From: Prostheceraeus crozeri | Lineage: Eukaryota; Platyhelminthes; Polycladida; Euryleptidae | DNA: 64,000 nucleotides | NCBI GenBank assembly: GCA_907163375.1 | Contig: CAJQUW010009331.1 | Location: 99,676 to 163,675, forward strand | Reading direction: 5' to 3' | Shown here: positions 50,168-58,794 of the stretch, in pieces | Layout of the letters: each line of letters begins with the position of its first letter | Position numbering within the stretch: position 1 is the first letter of the stretch | Program-made: the position numbers and the translations under genes | The notes under the pieces: generated by a model | Seen by the model: the letters and a program-made list of their open reading frames with translations, nothing else | What the model was told of the DNA's origin: nothing | The model's database searches: none

Positions 50168-50689
50168 TCACTTGTCTGTATTGTCATCTACTGTACTCAT
50201 ATGCGTTTTATCCTCATATTCTCCTCCCATTCTATTCCTTCTGATAGCAATGGGCCAATCAGAGAAATCACTGGCGTATTTGTTTTCATCTGAACTGAAG
50301 TATTTTTCTCGAAATCTGAGATAAGTTTGATCCGCCATATACATTTTCACATGGCCTACACGTGGGGTCGAATCAGCTGACTTGAGTGTGTCATCCAGCT
50401 GTAGGAATTTCATCCGTATTTCGCAAAAATAGAGCTGAAATTTGCTGCTGCAAGAAACCAGGCAGTTGAACGCAGTCTTGGCAATTTTGCAAGGTGCAAC
50501 TGTTGGCATAGACGGTGGTGATGATCCAAGAGTATTCAGTATGCGCTCACAATATTTCCTCTGTCGTGCCCGGCAGAATCCTCTTTTCGGAATGATGGCT
50601 TTCACAGGAGCACCGTCCGCAAAGTCCCTGAATTTCCCTTGACATGCTGTTCCAGTTCTGTGAATGGAGTGAAAGCAGCCTTGATACAT
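50168..50689 (-). CDS. candidate exon of unknown gene (173 codons open)
   Basis: The frame is long for this AT-rich background and has eight cysteines, e.g. PKRGFCRARQRKYCERILN and AFNCLVSCSSKFQLYFCEIR, followed by an acidic tail EYEDKTHMSTVDDNTDK. A splice-acceptor-like CCATTCACAG lies near 50650 (minus strand), so it may be a terminal exon of a host gene read from the minus strand. I do not recognise the family. No signal peptide or domain can be assigned. Confidence 0.35.
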   Translation of the reverse strand: MYQGCFHSIHRTGTACQGKFRDFADGAPVKAIIPKRGFCRARQRKYCERILNTLGSSPPSMPTVAPCKIAKTAFNCLVSCSSKFQLYFCEIRMKFLQLDDTLKSADSTPRVGHVKMYMADQTYLRFREKYFSSDENKYASDFSDWPIAIRRNRMGGEYEDKTHMSTVDDNTDK

Positions 50690-51334
50690 ATAGATGGTGT
50701 GGTTTAAACTATGTACTATGAAAACAATGCGTTACACTCAAATAAGTTGGGAAGCACTTTCTTGACAAACTTTTATAGTTACGTCACAATTAAGTTACCG
50801 GTGGTCATTTTTCTATTTTAATGCAAGTAGTTTTTGCTATATGGATGCGCTCACTTCATGTTGGATTCTTCAACGAATAGGCACGCAAAAGTGTACTTGC
50901 TACTTCGTTTCGAAACCGTGTGACCTCCGTCCGACTACCTGATCATAGGTTATTAATCCTACCTTCAACATCCCTAGCTTACTAGTATGGCTTCATGCGC
51001 GTGACACGAATGAGCAATGATCACATCAACGCAGACTGAGGATTAGTAAGTACTTACATCCACAACATAATCCCAAAACATTAAGGAATGGACCTGCGCT
51101 TTCTGCCTCTCACGGCACATTTCATTTAGGTGCTTATGTCTTTGATGATCATATAAAGTTCCCGACAATTTCTGACCTGAGGCAACCGGAGCACTGTAAA
51201 TTGCTTTTAGAAAAAACGATGCCGCTACTTTTTTGTCATGCTCAGTCAGTAAAGCAAATTTTAGGTGATGCTGATAAATTATTGATGCTCAAAGAAATGC
51301 CGCACCCAAAGCGCACAGCCATTCTAGTCATCTA
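50690..51334. other. non-coding stretch
   Basis: Nothing recognised. Confidence 0.4.
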
Positions 51335-51475
51335 GGGTGAGGCAGCCTTTACACACTCGCGCCTCCCACAAAGTTAGGGATTGTACCTCCCGAGGCGGAC
51401 AGACTCGAACCCAGGACCTTCTGCACTTCCACACCGAAGCGCGGCCCATAACCAACTGAACTATCCTACCACATC
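51335..51475 (-). repeat. tRNA-derived SINE
   Basis: On the minus strand TAGTTCAGTTGG (51463-51452) is an A box and GGTTCGAGTCT (51411-51401) a B box, spaced as in tRNA genes. The sequence before the A box does not pair with that after the B box, so this is a SINE head. The body continues with CGCCTCGGGAGG and TTTGTGGGAGGCGCGAG. Confidence 0.65.
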
Positions 51476-51937
51476 AAATCCTATGAAAACTGAAAACTAA
51501 TTAAATTTAAAATTCATGATAAAAGTGGATGATAAATATGCAATATATACTGCTTTTCTGAAATTCAGGCCTTGGTCTAGTGCAATCAGACTTTTCTTCT
51601 GTGCTGTAGTTTTTAATAGAAGAAGCGACTTCCAAAAGTTATTGACACGAGTATTTTTGACACGTTATATAAAAATGATTTGTGCTGCAAATATGTGTAG
51701 TACAAGTCCAAACTGCATTAAAACAATATCTCAAGCATACAAAACACTCGGAGCCTGCACGTGTTTTTAAACAACTTTAAAATTTAGATGAACAGTTCAA
51801 TGCGACGGATCGATTGACGATGCGAAAATATTTCGAAGTATTTATAAAAGAATACGTCGCTGAAATCGGGCAATATGAATATATTTTGACCGGTAGTAGT
51901 AAGAAAACGGCGAACACTCGACCGGCGCCCCCCCCCT

Positions 51938-52093
51938 CTGGAACGACAGAGTGTCGTGGTCGGCCGCCGTGGTGCTTCGGGTCTGACTCCCCCCCCTCTG
52001 GAACGACAGAGGTTGTAGTCTGTCGTGGTGTGCCGGCCAGGTGGGTCCACGTTCACAAACTGTTCGCTGACTCCCCCCCCTCTGCAACGACAG
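51938..52093 (+). repeat. triplicated C-rich motif at the element's left end
   Basis: CCCCCCTCTGGAACGACAGA or a close variant occurs three times (about 51938, 51988 and 52073), each after a GACTC- or GGCGC-like stretch, and a shorter version lies at about 52540. The spacing is irregular. Confidence 0.8.
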
Positions 52094-52119
52094 AGTGTGA
52101 GACTCGGGTGAATTGGTCC

Positions 52120-52295
52120 GACCGCCTGGTTGACGTGGGCGACCGTCTAGGTTGACGTGGGCGACCGTCTAGGTTGACGTGGCCGACCGTCTAGGTTGTC
52201 GTGGGCGACCGTCTAGGTTGACGTGGGCGACCGTCTAGGTTGACGTGGCCGACCGTCTAGGTTGTCGTGGGTGACCATCTAGGTTGTCGTGGATG
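52120..52295 (+). repeat. 22-bp tandem repeat at the element's left end
   Basis: About eight copies of GACCGTCTAGGTTGACGTGG plus GC in tandem. Units alternate between GACGTGGGC, GACGTGGCC and GTCGTGGGC variants, giving a 66-bp higher-order period. Such arrays lie inside or just beside terminal repeats of some large DNA elements. The function is not evident. Confidence 0.9.
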
Positions 52296-52299
52296 GTGA

Positions 52300-52795
52300 A
52301 ATGGCTGCCAGATTCGGATTCAGCGTAAAATTCTGCATCTGTGGTGTGATTTCCAGCTCAATCGGCGAGAAAAAATTTTTCTTCAAAATTTTAACAGAGT
52401 TAGAATTTGGGACGTTTTGGTGTGTAGCGCCCAAACGAACCATCGGATGAGAAAACGGAGGCCGGATTCGGATTCAGCGTGAAATTCTGCATCGGTATGG
52501 TGAATTTGAACGCTATCGGAGAGAAAAAATTTTCGCTGACGTCCCCCCCCCTCTGGACAGCTCGCTTCGATTTTGGCTTCCAGTGGACGGATTTTGTCGT
52601 GCCATAGCTCGTTTGAAAGCTAAGAGTGAGACAAATTCACTGAAAGAATCGGCTTGTTCCTATCTGTCTTCGTTTAGATGTGAGACGCCATTTAAGATTT
52701 TGGGACATTGGCGAAAAACGACACGTTTTGGGCTGTAGCTTCAAAACGAAGCATCGGATGGGTAAACGGAGGCCAGATTTGGAATCAGCTTGATG
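52300..52795 (+). repeat. imperfect long direct repeats before the first gene
   Basis: ATTCGGATTCAGCG followed by AAATTCTGCATC occurs near 52312 and 52466 with shared sequence of about 75 bases, and a looser third copy (GCATCGGATGGGTAAACGGA) lies near 52750. The text between includes GAAGCATCGGATG-type repeats. No ORF. Confidence 0.7.
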
Positions 52796-52840
52796 TTATT
52801 GTCCAATGAGGATCATCATCCAATGAGAATCAAGCATTTC

Positions 52841-52852
52841 TTTATAAATAGC
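52841..52852 (+). promoter_or_regulatory. TATA-like element before the first gene
   Basis: TTTATAAATAGC lies about 100 bases before the first usable start region and is the best TATA match in this leader. Confidence 0.45.
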
Positions 52853-53108
52853 GAGCCTTCCACAGTGAGAATCATTCCATCGTTGAATCACACGAGTGAC
52901 GGACGCACATTTCCTCTCTCTAGTTCCCTATTCTATTATCCAACTAAAATGGTAAGTCGCTACTTTCTTCCCTCTCTTCCCTTGAACGTAAACTTAATAC
53001 AATCTTTTCCATTTTCAGGCATCTACTCCATCTGCTGCACTAGTAGGACAAAATGGCGGTCAAACGTTACAAGGTTCGCTACGGTCAGATCATCTACAAC
53101 TGAGGCCA

Positions 53109-53723
53109 GTGGAAGAAACAACCAAGGTACATAATCCTACACCGCTACAGCGTAAATTTAAACAAGTCTTGCGTTATGACGATCATAGCGTAGTACTCCA
53201 AACGGGAATGCTCCCTTCCACGGATGTCAAGATAATGCACAATCAGTATGGGGACTACATACTGATCCCCGTGAGTCCGTACATTCGCTGCCAACTTGAT
53301 ATCATTGAGGAGTACGTCACATTAAATATGGACATTCCTACTCCTCTTGCTCAAGAGTGGAAGGCGAGAGATGCCAAGGATACTCCCTATAGAACGATTT
53401 GGGGTGGTAATCACATTTGCCTACCGGTATCACATTGGTGTAGTTATTATAAAAAGGATGGAGATCAATCAATACCCATCAGATGTGATGAGCTCGGAGA
53501 AGGTACTTGGGATATCCTTTTCAAAGTGAATGGGCTATATTATGGTCGGCACAAGGATAATAAAATAGCCTCTCTCTCCATGCATATGGAATCCATCCTA
53601 TATATTCCAAAACCGCCCAACGTGGACGACATAATTGATCAAATCCTTAACAGCAGTGGTACGAAGCGCAAGTCGGAAAAGAATGCTGCCTCAAAACGCA
53701 AATCAAAGAAGGAGAATTACTAG
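53109..53723 (+). CDS. conserved-looking element protein of unknown function
   Basis: About 204 codons. I do not recognise the family. The protein has a central region with HICLPVSHWCSYY and GTWDILFKVNGLYYGRH, and a Lys/Arg-Ser-rich C-terminal tail that resembles a nuclear localisation signal. The frame stays open upstream of the given start to about 53019, right after a TTTTCAG acceptor-like site, and position 53109 is GTG, so the true start is unresolved. As the first gene behind the terminal region and the TATA-like site, it may be expressed early. Confidence 0.6.
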   Translation: MEETTKVHNPTPLQRKFKQVLRYDDHSVVLQTGMLPSTDVKIMHNQYGDYILIPVSPYIRCQLDIIEEYVTLNMDIPTPLAQEWKARDAKDTPYRTIWGGNHICLPVSHWCSYYKKDGDQSIPIRCDELGEGTWDILFKVNGLYYGRHKDNKIASLSMHMESILYIPKPPNVDDIIDQILNSSGTKRKSEKNAASKRKSKKENY

Positions 53724-53757
53724 TCCTTTCCTAACTCTACCCTATGACAATTCGCTT

Positions 53758-53883
53758 ATGTGCTTTGAGTGTCGTAGACGTGGCCTTATTAGATACATTT
53801 TACTTCTTCGTTGCCATCATATCATTTGTGTATTTTGTCGTGAAAAGCATCGATGTAATTCTTCATTTTGTAATATGTTATAG
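53758..53883 (+). CDS. small RING-like zinc-binding protein
   Basis: A 41-codon frame reading MCFECRRRGLIRYILLL and then RCHHIICVFCREKHRC. The CxxC, CHH, CxxC and final C spacing resembles a compact RING or treble-clef zinc site. It lies between two larger genes with short gaps. RING proteins of viruses and virus-like elements often act as ubiquitin ligases, but that role is inferred only from the spacing. Confidence 0.5.
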   Translation: MCFECRRRGLIRYILLLRCHHIICVFCREKHRCNSSFCNML

Positions 53884-53934
53884 AACGTTTCCTTAGATGT
53901 GTAATTTCCGTTTTAGGCTTCTATCATCATTTTT

Positions 53935-54465
53935 ATGGATTGTGAGGGTGAACCTGTACAGGAGCTCAGTGCTATTGCTATGAACAATTGGACATATCAG
54001 ATTGTTAGTGTCTATCATCAACATGCCAACTGCGATCCCAATGTTGATCAATGGGCGAGAAAACACATTCATGGACTTAATCTGAAATATTTGCAAGACT
54101 ATGGCTTTTCTTGTGAGAGTGCTCTTCTTATTGACTTTAAACGATGGTTAGCTGCTTTCAATGTTATACGCATCTTTTGTAATAATCCTGGTAAGGAGAG
54201 GAAAGTATTTCCCAATCTAATCATTGATGATATTTTGCTCCCACCTTGGGATAGTAGAGTGAATCAACATTATCATGAAGTCACGAAACGTTTTAAGGAT
54301 TTGTGTGTTCCTATTTTGTCTATTCGTTGTAGTAGCTACGTTCATAACCAATGCTTCTTTCCTCCTTACGTCAACACTGCCAAAGTCCTGTATGGTTATC
54401 ATTGCTCGCTGTATGATAGTTACCAGCTGTATCTATTTTATCTCTTTCAACCCATTGATTTATAA
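53935..54465 (+). CDS. DnaQ/DEDD-type exonuclease-like protein
   Basis: 176 codons beginning MDCEGEPVQELSAIAM; the D-x-E at residues 2-4 is the first motif of DEDD 3'-5' exonucleases. QWARKHIHGLNLKYL, a feature I recall from related proteins of invertebrate Polinton-class elements, follows near residue 40. FKRWLAAFNVIRIF and LIIDDILLPPW come next, and YGYHCSLYDSYQLYLFYL near the C-terminus supplies His and Asp in the spacing expected for the last motif. It is a free-standing protein, whereas in DNA polymerase B the exonuclease is a domain. Proofreading or resection in element replication is a plausible role. Confidence 0.65.
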   Translation: MDCEGEPVQELSAIAMNNWTYQIVSVYHQHANCDPNVDQWARKHIHGLNLKYLQDYGFSCESALLIDFKRWLAAFNVIRIFCNNPGKERKVFPNLIIDDILLPPWDSRVNQHYHEVTKRFKDLCVPILSIRCSSYVHNQCFFPPYVNTAKVLYGYHCSLYDSYQLYLFYLFQPIDL

Positions 54466-54549
54466 TGCATGCTTGTTACCATTATTCAATAAATGTTACT
54501 ATGAGAAGAGTTGTTTTCATGCAATGGATGGGTTAGTTAAAGGGCGATC

Positions 54550-54957
54550 ATGTCTTTCTCAAACGACTGCGGAACATTACATTTCCATAGGCAAAGTTTA
54601 AAAGGAGCTGTTCAAGATTATGTGATAAATTTTCATAAAGATGAGACCGACATCGAAGCAGTGGTCGATGATGCTAGCACTCTATTTCTAGAGTTAATGA
54701 ATACATTCTCTGATAGCATTGTCATGGCGCGATTAGTTGCGAAAATTAAGTTTAGTCATTTTGGAAAGGAAGAGGTGGAAAGTCGCTCTTTCCATTTTGC
54801 TTCTTATTCAATGGAAGTGGTAGATCACCCCGAAGAATTTTTTAAAAGACATGATAAAAATTGCTGAACGTCTTAACGCATTTAACCATCATGGTAGCAG
54901 TCTAGTGATTGAAGCGATTTCAGATATTCACATTCAACTTTCCATAAAGAAAAATTG
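54550..54957 (+). other. remnant or partial conserved gene of the element
   Basis: The first part (54550-54867) reads IVMARLVAKIKFSHFGKEEV and an acidic helical region. The stretch after it encodes LNAFNHHGSSLVIEAI, a pattern I associate with a conserved protein of related elements. Function unknown. Confidence 0.4.
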
Positions 54958-54960
54958 AAA

Positions 54961-55284
54961 ATGCAGTGGTACTTGATTGTAGCACAACTGGTTTTCGAGC
55001 TATGTCTGCTCACTCTCGAAGTATATTCCTTCTGTACATGCGTCTATTATTTAGAAAAGGCTAGCAAATTCATATCTTCAAAAAGACTTGCTATAGACAT
55101 CAGTAACGGTGAAACTATGTGTTGCGATGTATGTAAGCGAAAGGATGGATATGAAAAGCGCATCTTCAAGAGATGTAAGCATGCTTTTTGTCAACGCTGT
55201 TTCATACGTAATTGCATTCAACTTTGCCAATGTAACCACTGTGATATTGCTCATTTCGAGTGTCACTTATGTCGCAATAGTTAG
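54961..55284 (+). CDS. membrane-anchored RING-finger protein
   Basis: About 107 residues. The N-terminus (MQWYLIVAQLVFELCLLTL) is a single hydrophobic segment. After a short linker CDVCKRKDGYEKRIF, CKHAFCQRCF and CNHCDIAHFECHLC form a RING-type zinc finger with CxxC, CxHxxCxxC and later CxxC pairs. The layout (membrane helix plus RING) is that of a ubiquitin ligase working at a membrane. Host-protein downregulation or assembly are guesses from that layout. The start at 54961 is chosen because it is the first ATG. Confidence 0.65.
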   Translation: MQWYLIVAQLVFELCLLTLEVYSFCTCVYYLEKASKFISSKRLAIDISNGETMCCDVCKRKDGYEKRIFKRCKHAFCQRCFIRNCIQLCQCNHCDIAHFECHLCRNS

Positions 55285-55335
55285 TACCTATGCAAATGTG
55301 GTAAAGATAGGTTTTAGCAAAGACTAACACGGAAA

Positions 55336-55701
55336 ATGGCGAAACGTAAAATGACGAAACGTAAAAGTCAAAAGTCTTCAAAGTTTTCTTCAGCCATTCA
55401 AGCTCTCCGACGAATGAAAGCAAATCAGCGATACAATGCTATACGACATGCTAACGATAAATTCATTTGTGAAATTATTTCTCATGTGAGGAAGTTGAGG
55501 ACGAAGAAATTAGCGCCAAAACAACGAAAGTTACTTAAGCGATATGCTACGAAATTGCGTTTCATCTCCAATCCTAAAGTCACCCTTCAAAGAAAGAGGA
55601 AAACTCTAACACAAAAGGGCGGTTTCCTTTCAGCAATACTTCCAATGATAGCTCCTGCCGTGGGCAACCTATTGGGTAATATCTTTGGCTCTAAGCGTTA
55701 A
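55336..55701 (+). CDS. small basic protein with hydrophobic C-terminus (core or membrane-lytic type)
   Basis: 121 codons, very rich in Lys and Arg at the N-terminus (MAKRKMTKRKSQKS), with a helical middle part KLRTKKLAPKQRKLLKRY, and ending GGFLSAILPMIAPAVGNLLG followed by NIFGSKR. The combination recalls small DNA-condensing or membrane-active virion proteins of adenovirus-like elements. It overlaps slightly with the upstream reach of the ATPase frame. Confidence 0.55.
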   Translation: MAKRKMTKRKSQKSSKFSSAIQALRRMKANQRYNAIRHANDKFICEIISHVRKLRTKKLAPKQRKLLKRYATKLRFISNPKVTLQRKRKTLTQKGGFLSAILPMIAPAVGNLLGNIFGSKR

Positions 55702-55732
55702 TTATGCAAATGTTGAGTCTCAAAGTAATAAA

Positions 55733-56347
55733 ATGGATTTCAGACTTCAATGTGATAAAGTTCTGACTGTATCAGGTCCATCTCATGCAGGTAAAACTGT
55801 TTTCACGCTGAATTTATTGGATAAAAGAAGGGAGTTGTTTAAGGAACCTATCAATCGAGTGATTTGGTGTTATGGTATTTATCAACCGTCGCTGTTTCAG
55901 GAATTGCAAAGTCGCAACTTTATTCGACATGAAGGAATTATTCCAGTGGATAAACTTCAGTCTAATGATGTTGTATTGGATGATTTATTAAAAGAAAGTA
56001 AGAATTCAAAAGATGTTACAGATATGTTCACTCGTGCAGCACATCATAAAAGGTGCTTTATCATCTATATCACACAAAATTTGTTTCCTGATGGAAAAGA
56101 AGCTCGTACACGAAACCTGAATACACACTATTATGCTATTTTCAAGAATCCGCGAGATAAAAGTCAATTTGAAATTTTAGCGCGACAAGTTGCACCCAGA
56201 GGATCAAAAGCCTTAATTGAAATTTTTCAAGCAGCTACTGAAAAACCATACGGTTACTTATTCATTGACTTTACGCAAGAGTGTCCGGAAGAATTTAGAT
56301 TTCGAAGTGATATTTTGAAAACTCCCATGATTATCTACAAACTATGA
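55733..56347 (+). CDS. FtsK/HerA-type genome-packaging ATPase
   Basis: 204 residues from ATG 55733. VSGPSHAGKTVFTLNLL near residue 14 is a Walker A loop (GxxxxGKT). DVVLDDLLKE near residue 80 is the Walker B region. FIIYITQNLFP near residue 120 fits the sensor strand with a conserved Gln. These match the packaging ATPases of Polintons and related viruses that pump DNA into the capsid. The upstream in-frame extension lacks an ATG. Its stop overlaps the start of the next gene (ATGA at 56344). Confidence 0.8.
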   Translation: MDFRLQCDKVLTVSGPSHAGKTVFTLNLLDKRRELFKEPINRVIWCYGIYQPSLFQELQSRNFIRHEGIIPVDKLQSNDVVLDDLLKESKNSKDVTDMFTRAAHHKRCFIIYITQNLFPDGKEARTRNLNTHYYAIFKNPRDKSQFEILARQVAPRGSKALIEIFQAATEKPYGYLFIDFTQECPEEFRFRSDILKTPMIIYKL

Positions 56348-57036
56348 GTTCTTATTCTCGCATGATTGTTATTCCTCAGGATGAATATGTACAATTGACT
56401 GCCATGCAGCAAGTAAAGCAACCTCTTGCAAATCAAATGTATAGGAAAGAAATAGATTATCAGCAAAATGTTCACATCAAAGATCCACATCGTGCTGTAT
56501 TATTACAATCGGAAACTGTTGAGCAATTGAAAAACTTGAAGAATAAGATGCGTGACTCTGTATCGACTGCTAAACCTTTAGCATCTCGCGCACATGCCAT
56601 ATCTCTTTTCAATAGTATTGAACCCCATCTCAATGTAAATGATAGAGGAGAAATTATTACAGATGAAAATAAAGTGATTGATGCTTCACGTTATGAAGAC
56701 TTGATTCAGTATGCGACACGTAGAAAGCGCCGTCAGGGCTATGTTCCACCTGGTTGGTCATACTTTCTTAAACTATTGAAAAAGCATAATGTACCAAAAT
56801 TTGCTTTGAATAATGAGACATTGAAAGAACTTGATTCAACAGTAGCTACTGCTCCAATGCTTCAGACGATGAAAATGCCAACAAATTGGTTTAAGTCGTC
56901 ACCTGCTACATCCCCTCCCACACTCACTAAGCAAACAAGAGGAAGAACTCGACGTAGATCTACATCACCACTAAAACTAGTAAAAGGAAAACGTAAAACA
57001 GCTCCTCCCAGAAAATACATGTTCTCAGACTATTAA
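56344..57036 (+). CDS. element protein of unknown function, proline/basic tail
   Basis: 230 codons starting MSSYSRMIVIPQDEYVQL. The middle has DPHRAVLLQSETVEQL and a region rich in charged residues; the C-terminal third is basic and Ser/Thr/Pro-rich (RGRTRRRSTSPLKL), as in DNA-binding or virion-core proteins. I recall similar proteins next to the ATPase in related elements, but no function is known to me. It is translationally linked to the ATPase by the 4-base overlap. Confidence 0.65.
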   Translation: MSSYSRMIVIPQDEYVQLTAMQQVKQPLANQMYRKEIDYQQNVHIKDPHRAVLLQSETVEQLKNLKNKMRDSVSTAKPLASRAHAISLFNSIEPHLNVNDRGEIITDENKVIDASRYEDLIQYATRRKRRQGYVPPGWSYFLKLLKKHNVPKFALNNETLKELDSTVATAPMLQTMKMPTNWFKSSPATSPPTLTKQTRGRTRRRSTSPLKLVKGKRKTAPPRKYMFSDY

Positions 57037-57037
57037 T

Positions 57038-57244
57038 ATGAAGCAGATGTGTTGCTTGCCATGTAATGAGCCGCCAGAGGTGAATGTCGTTGTCACTTGC
57101 ACTTGCTCTCATAATGAAACCCCTAAGCAATGTGAACACGATCGCAAAACCGCTAAAGCTAAATGCTGCAGTTGTTGTAAATGTAGAAAGGCAAGAAAAC
57201 AAAAAGATGAGAAGGAGGAAAAAGAGTCAGTCGTCATCGACTGA
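57038..57244 (+). CDS. small cysteine-rich protein
   Basis: 68 codons with MKQMCCLPCNEPPE, TCTCSHNETPKQCEH and AKCCSCCKCRKARKQK: eleven cysteines, then a Lys/Glu-rich tail. The CxC, CCxCC and CxxC clusters suggest metal binding. It overlaps the 5' part of the integrase frame in another reading frame and may be either a real short gene or a chance frame. Confidence 0.4.
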   Translation: MKQMCCLPCNEPPEVNVVVTCTCSHNETPKQCEHDRKTAKAKCCSCCKCRKARKQKDEKEEKESVVID

Positions 57245-58295
57245 ACGTTTGAAGTCAATCTATTATGATGTAAAACATCCGGCAGGATTTGCATCTATCA
57301 AGAAATTATCAAAAGCGAGTGGTCTTCCACAATCACAAGTGAAACGATGGTTAAAGGGTCAGGCTACCTATACACCCCACAAACAAGCAAAAAAGAAGTA
57401 CCGCACCCGCCATTATATTGTTCATGACATCGATGAACAGTGGCAAGCAGATTTGTGCGATGTCGCCTCCATTTCAAAACATAACTCGGGCAATAATTTT
57501 ATTTTAACCGTCATTGATATTTTCTCGCGTTATGCGTGGGCTCAACCTTTAAAAACTAAAGAAGGTAAACGAGTAGCAAAAGCATTCCAAACAATTTTTC
57601 GAGAAGGTCGGATTCCAAAAAGAATTCAGAGTGATCAAGGAAAAGAGTTTGAAAATCAGCATGTGAGTAGATTATTTGAGAGGCAAGACATTGGGTTGTT
57701 TAGTGTAAAGAGTGCTTATAAAGCTGCACTCGTTGAACGTTTTAATCGCACATTAAAAAATCGCTTGTGGCGACATTTTACTGCCAACTTGACACAAAAT
57801 TGGACAAAGGTTCTACAAGATACACTCCATGCCTACAATCACTCTATCCATCGTTCTATTGGACTCAGACCAGTAGATGTAAATGCTGACAATGTAGATA
57901 AAGTGCGCGAATCATTCCAACGTAAACGCACTCATGTGAAAAGTGATGTGAAAATTGGCGATAAAGTTAGTATCTCAAAAGTGAAAAGTGTTTTTGCTAA
58001 AGGGTACCTCCCGAATTGGACAGAGGAGGTATTTACAGTATCAAGGATTAATCAAAGAGACTCTCCGACCACCTACAAGTTGAAAGATTACGATAATGAA
58101 GAAATTGAGGGTAGCTTTTACCGCGATGAGATTGAGGTAGTCACTGAAAGTGAAACATATTTGGTAGAGAAAATCATTCGATGTAAAAAACGGCAAGGTG
58201 AAGAATGGTGTCTTGTTAAATGGACTGGTTATCCTTCAAGTATGAACTCTTGGATGCGTCGTGCCGACATCTTTCATCTAAGTGATCGACAGTGA
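57207..58295 (+). CDS. retrovirus-type (rve) integrase with C-terminal chromodomain
   Basis: Catalyses insertion of the element ends into host DNA. In the 362-residue form the three catalytic residues are in QADLCDV (Asp), IQSDQGKEF (Asp) and KAALVERFNRTLK (Glu). An N-terminal helix-turn-helix-like segment (SKASGLPQSQVKRWLKG) precedes them. After the core an SH3-like segment (IGDKVSISKVKSVF) is followed by a chromodomain-like end, YLVEKIIRCKKRQGEEWCLV then KWTGYPSSMNSW, which may target modified chromatin. The frame is open upstream to 57084; ATG 57207 is chosen because the upstream part overlaps the cysteine-rich ORF. Confidence 0.88.
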   Translation: MRRRKKSQSSSTERLKSIYYDVKHPAGFASIKKLSKASGLPQSQVKRWLKGQATYTPHKQAKKKYRTRHYIVHDIDEQWQADLCDVASISKHNSGNNFILTVIDIFSRYAWAQPLKTKEGKRVAKAFQTIFREGRIPKRIQSDQGKEFENQHVSRLFERQDIGLFSVKSAYKAALVERFNRTLKNRLWRHFTANLTQNWTKVLQDTLHAYNHSIHRSIGLRPVDVNADNVDKVRESFQRKRTHVKSDVKIGDKVSISKVKSVFAKGYLPNWTEEVFTVSRINQRDSPTTYKLKDYDNEEIEGSFYRDEIEVVTESETYLVEKIIRCKKRQGEEWCLVKWTGYPSSMNSWMRRADIFHLSDRQ

Positions 58296-58336
58296 TTCAT
58301 GCAAAGTTGTAACTAACAATGTTTAGGATTTGAGCT

Positions 58337-58792
58337 ATGAATCCAACTGCCTCATTTTATTCACGACCCTCCTATGTAAGTGGTGGAGGACAAATTTACA
58401 TCGGCGCTCGCCGCCAACGTGGAGGTAGCATACTTGGTGCACTGAAATCTGTTGTAGCACCTCTCATATCCAATGTCGGTAGATCTTTAAAACGAAATGT
58501 ATTAAGTAATGCCGTTGGCTTTGCTGGTGATGTTGCTAGTGATCTTTCCAGAGGTAGAAGTTTTAAGAGCAGTTTGTTGAATCGTGGGAAGGAACGCGGT
58601 TTAAAAACATTGAAGCAGACCTTTGCTGGTGTTACTCAAGGAAAGAAATCACCTAAACGAATGAATAAAGGAAGGAGGAAACATCGCGGAGCTGGTAAGG
58701 TGCGATCTTCAGTCAAAAGGCATTCACGCAAACGTCGTAGAGGCTCTAATCATTCATCAGGCGCTAAACGACGACGCTGCTATAACTTCTAA
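58337..58792 (+). CDS. basic virion-type protein
   Basis: 151 codons. The N-terminus is glycine-rich with YVSGGGQIYIGARRQRGG; an amphipathic segment (SILGALKSVVAPLISNVGRS) follows, and the C-terminal third is almost entirely Lys/Arg/Ser (KRMNKGRRKHRGAGKV). This resembles adenoviral pVI/pX-like proteins that coat the DNA or lyse membranes. It lies directly upstream of the capsid gene, with which it is probably co-expressed. Confidence 0.55.
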   Translation: MNPTASFYSRPSYVSGGGQIYIGARRQRGGSILGALKSVVAPLISNVGRSLKRNVLSNAVGFAGDVASDLSRGRSFKSSLLNRGKERGLKTLKQTFAGVTQGKKSPKRMNKGRRKHRGAGKVRSSVKRHSRKRRRGSNHSSGAKRRRCYNF

Positions 58793-58794
58793 TC

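Noticed and set aside
51814-52155. 113-codon frame across the Polinton terminal repeats
   Set aside because: Its sequence is a by-product of the C-rich repeats; no conserved protein feature.
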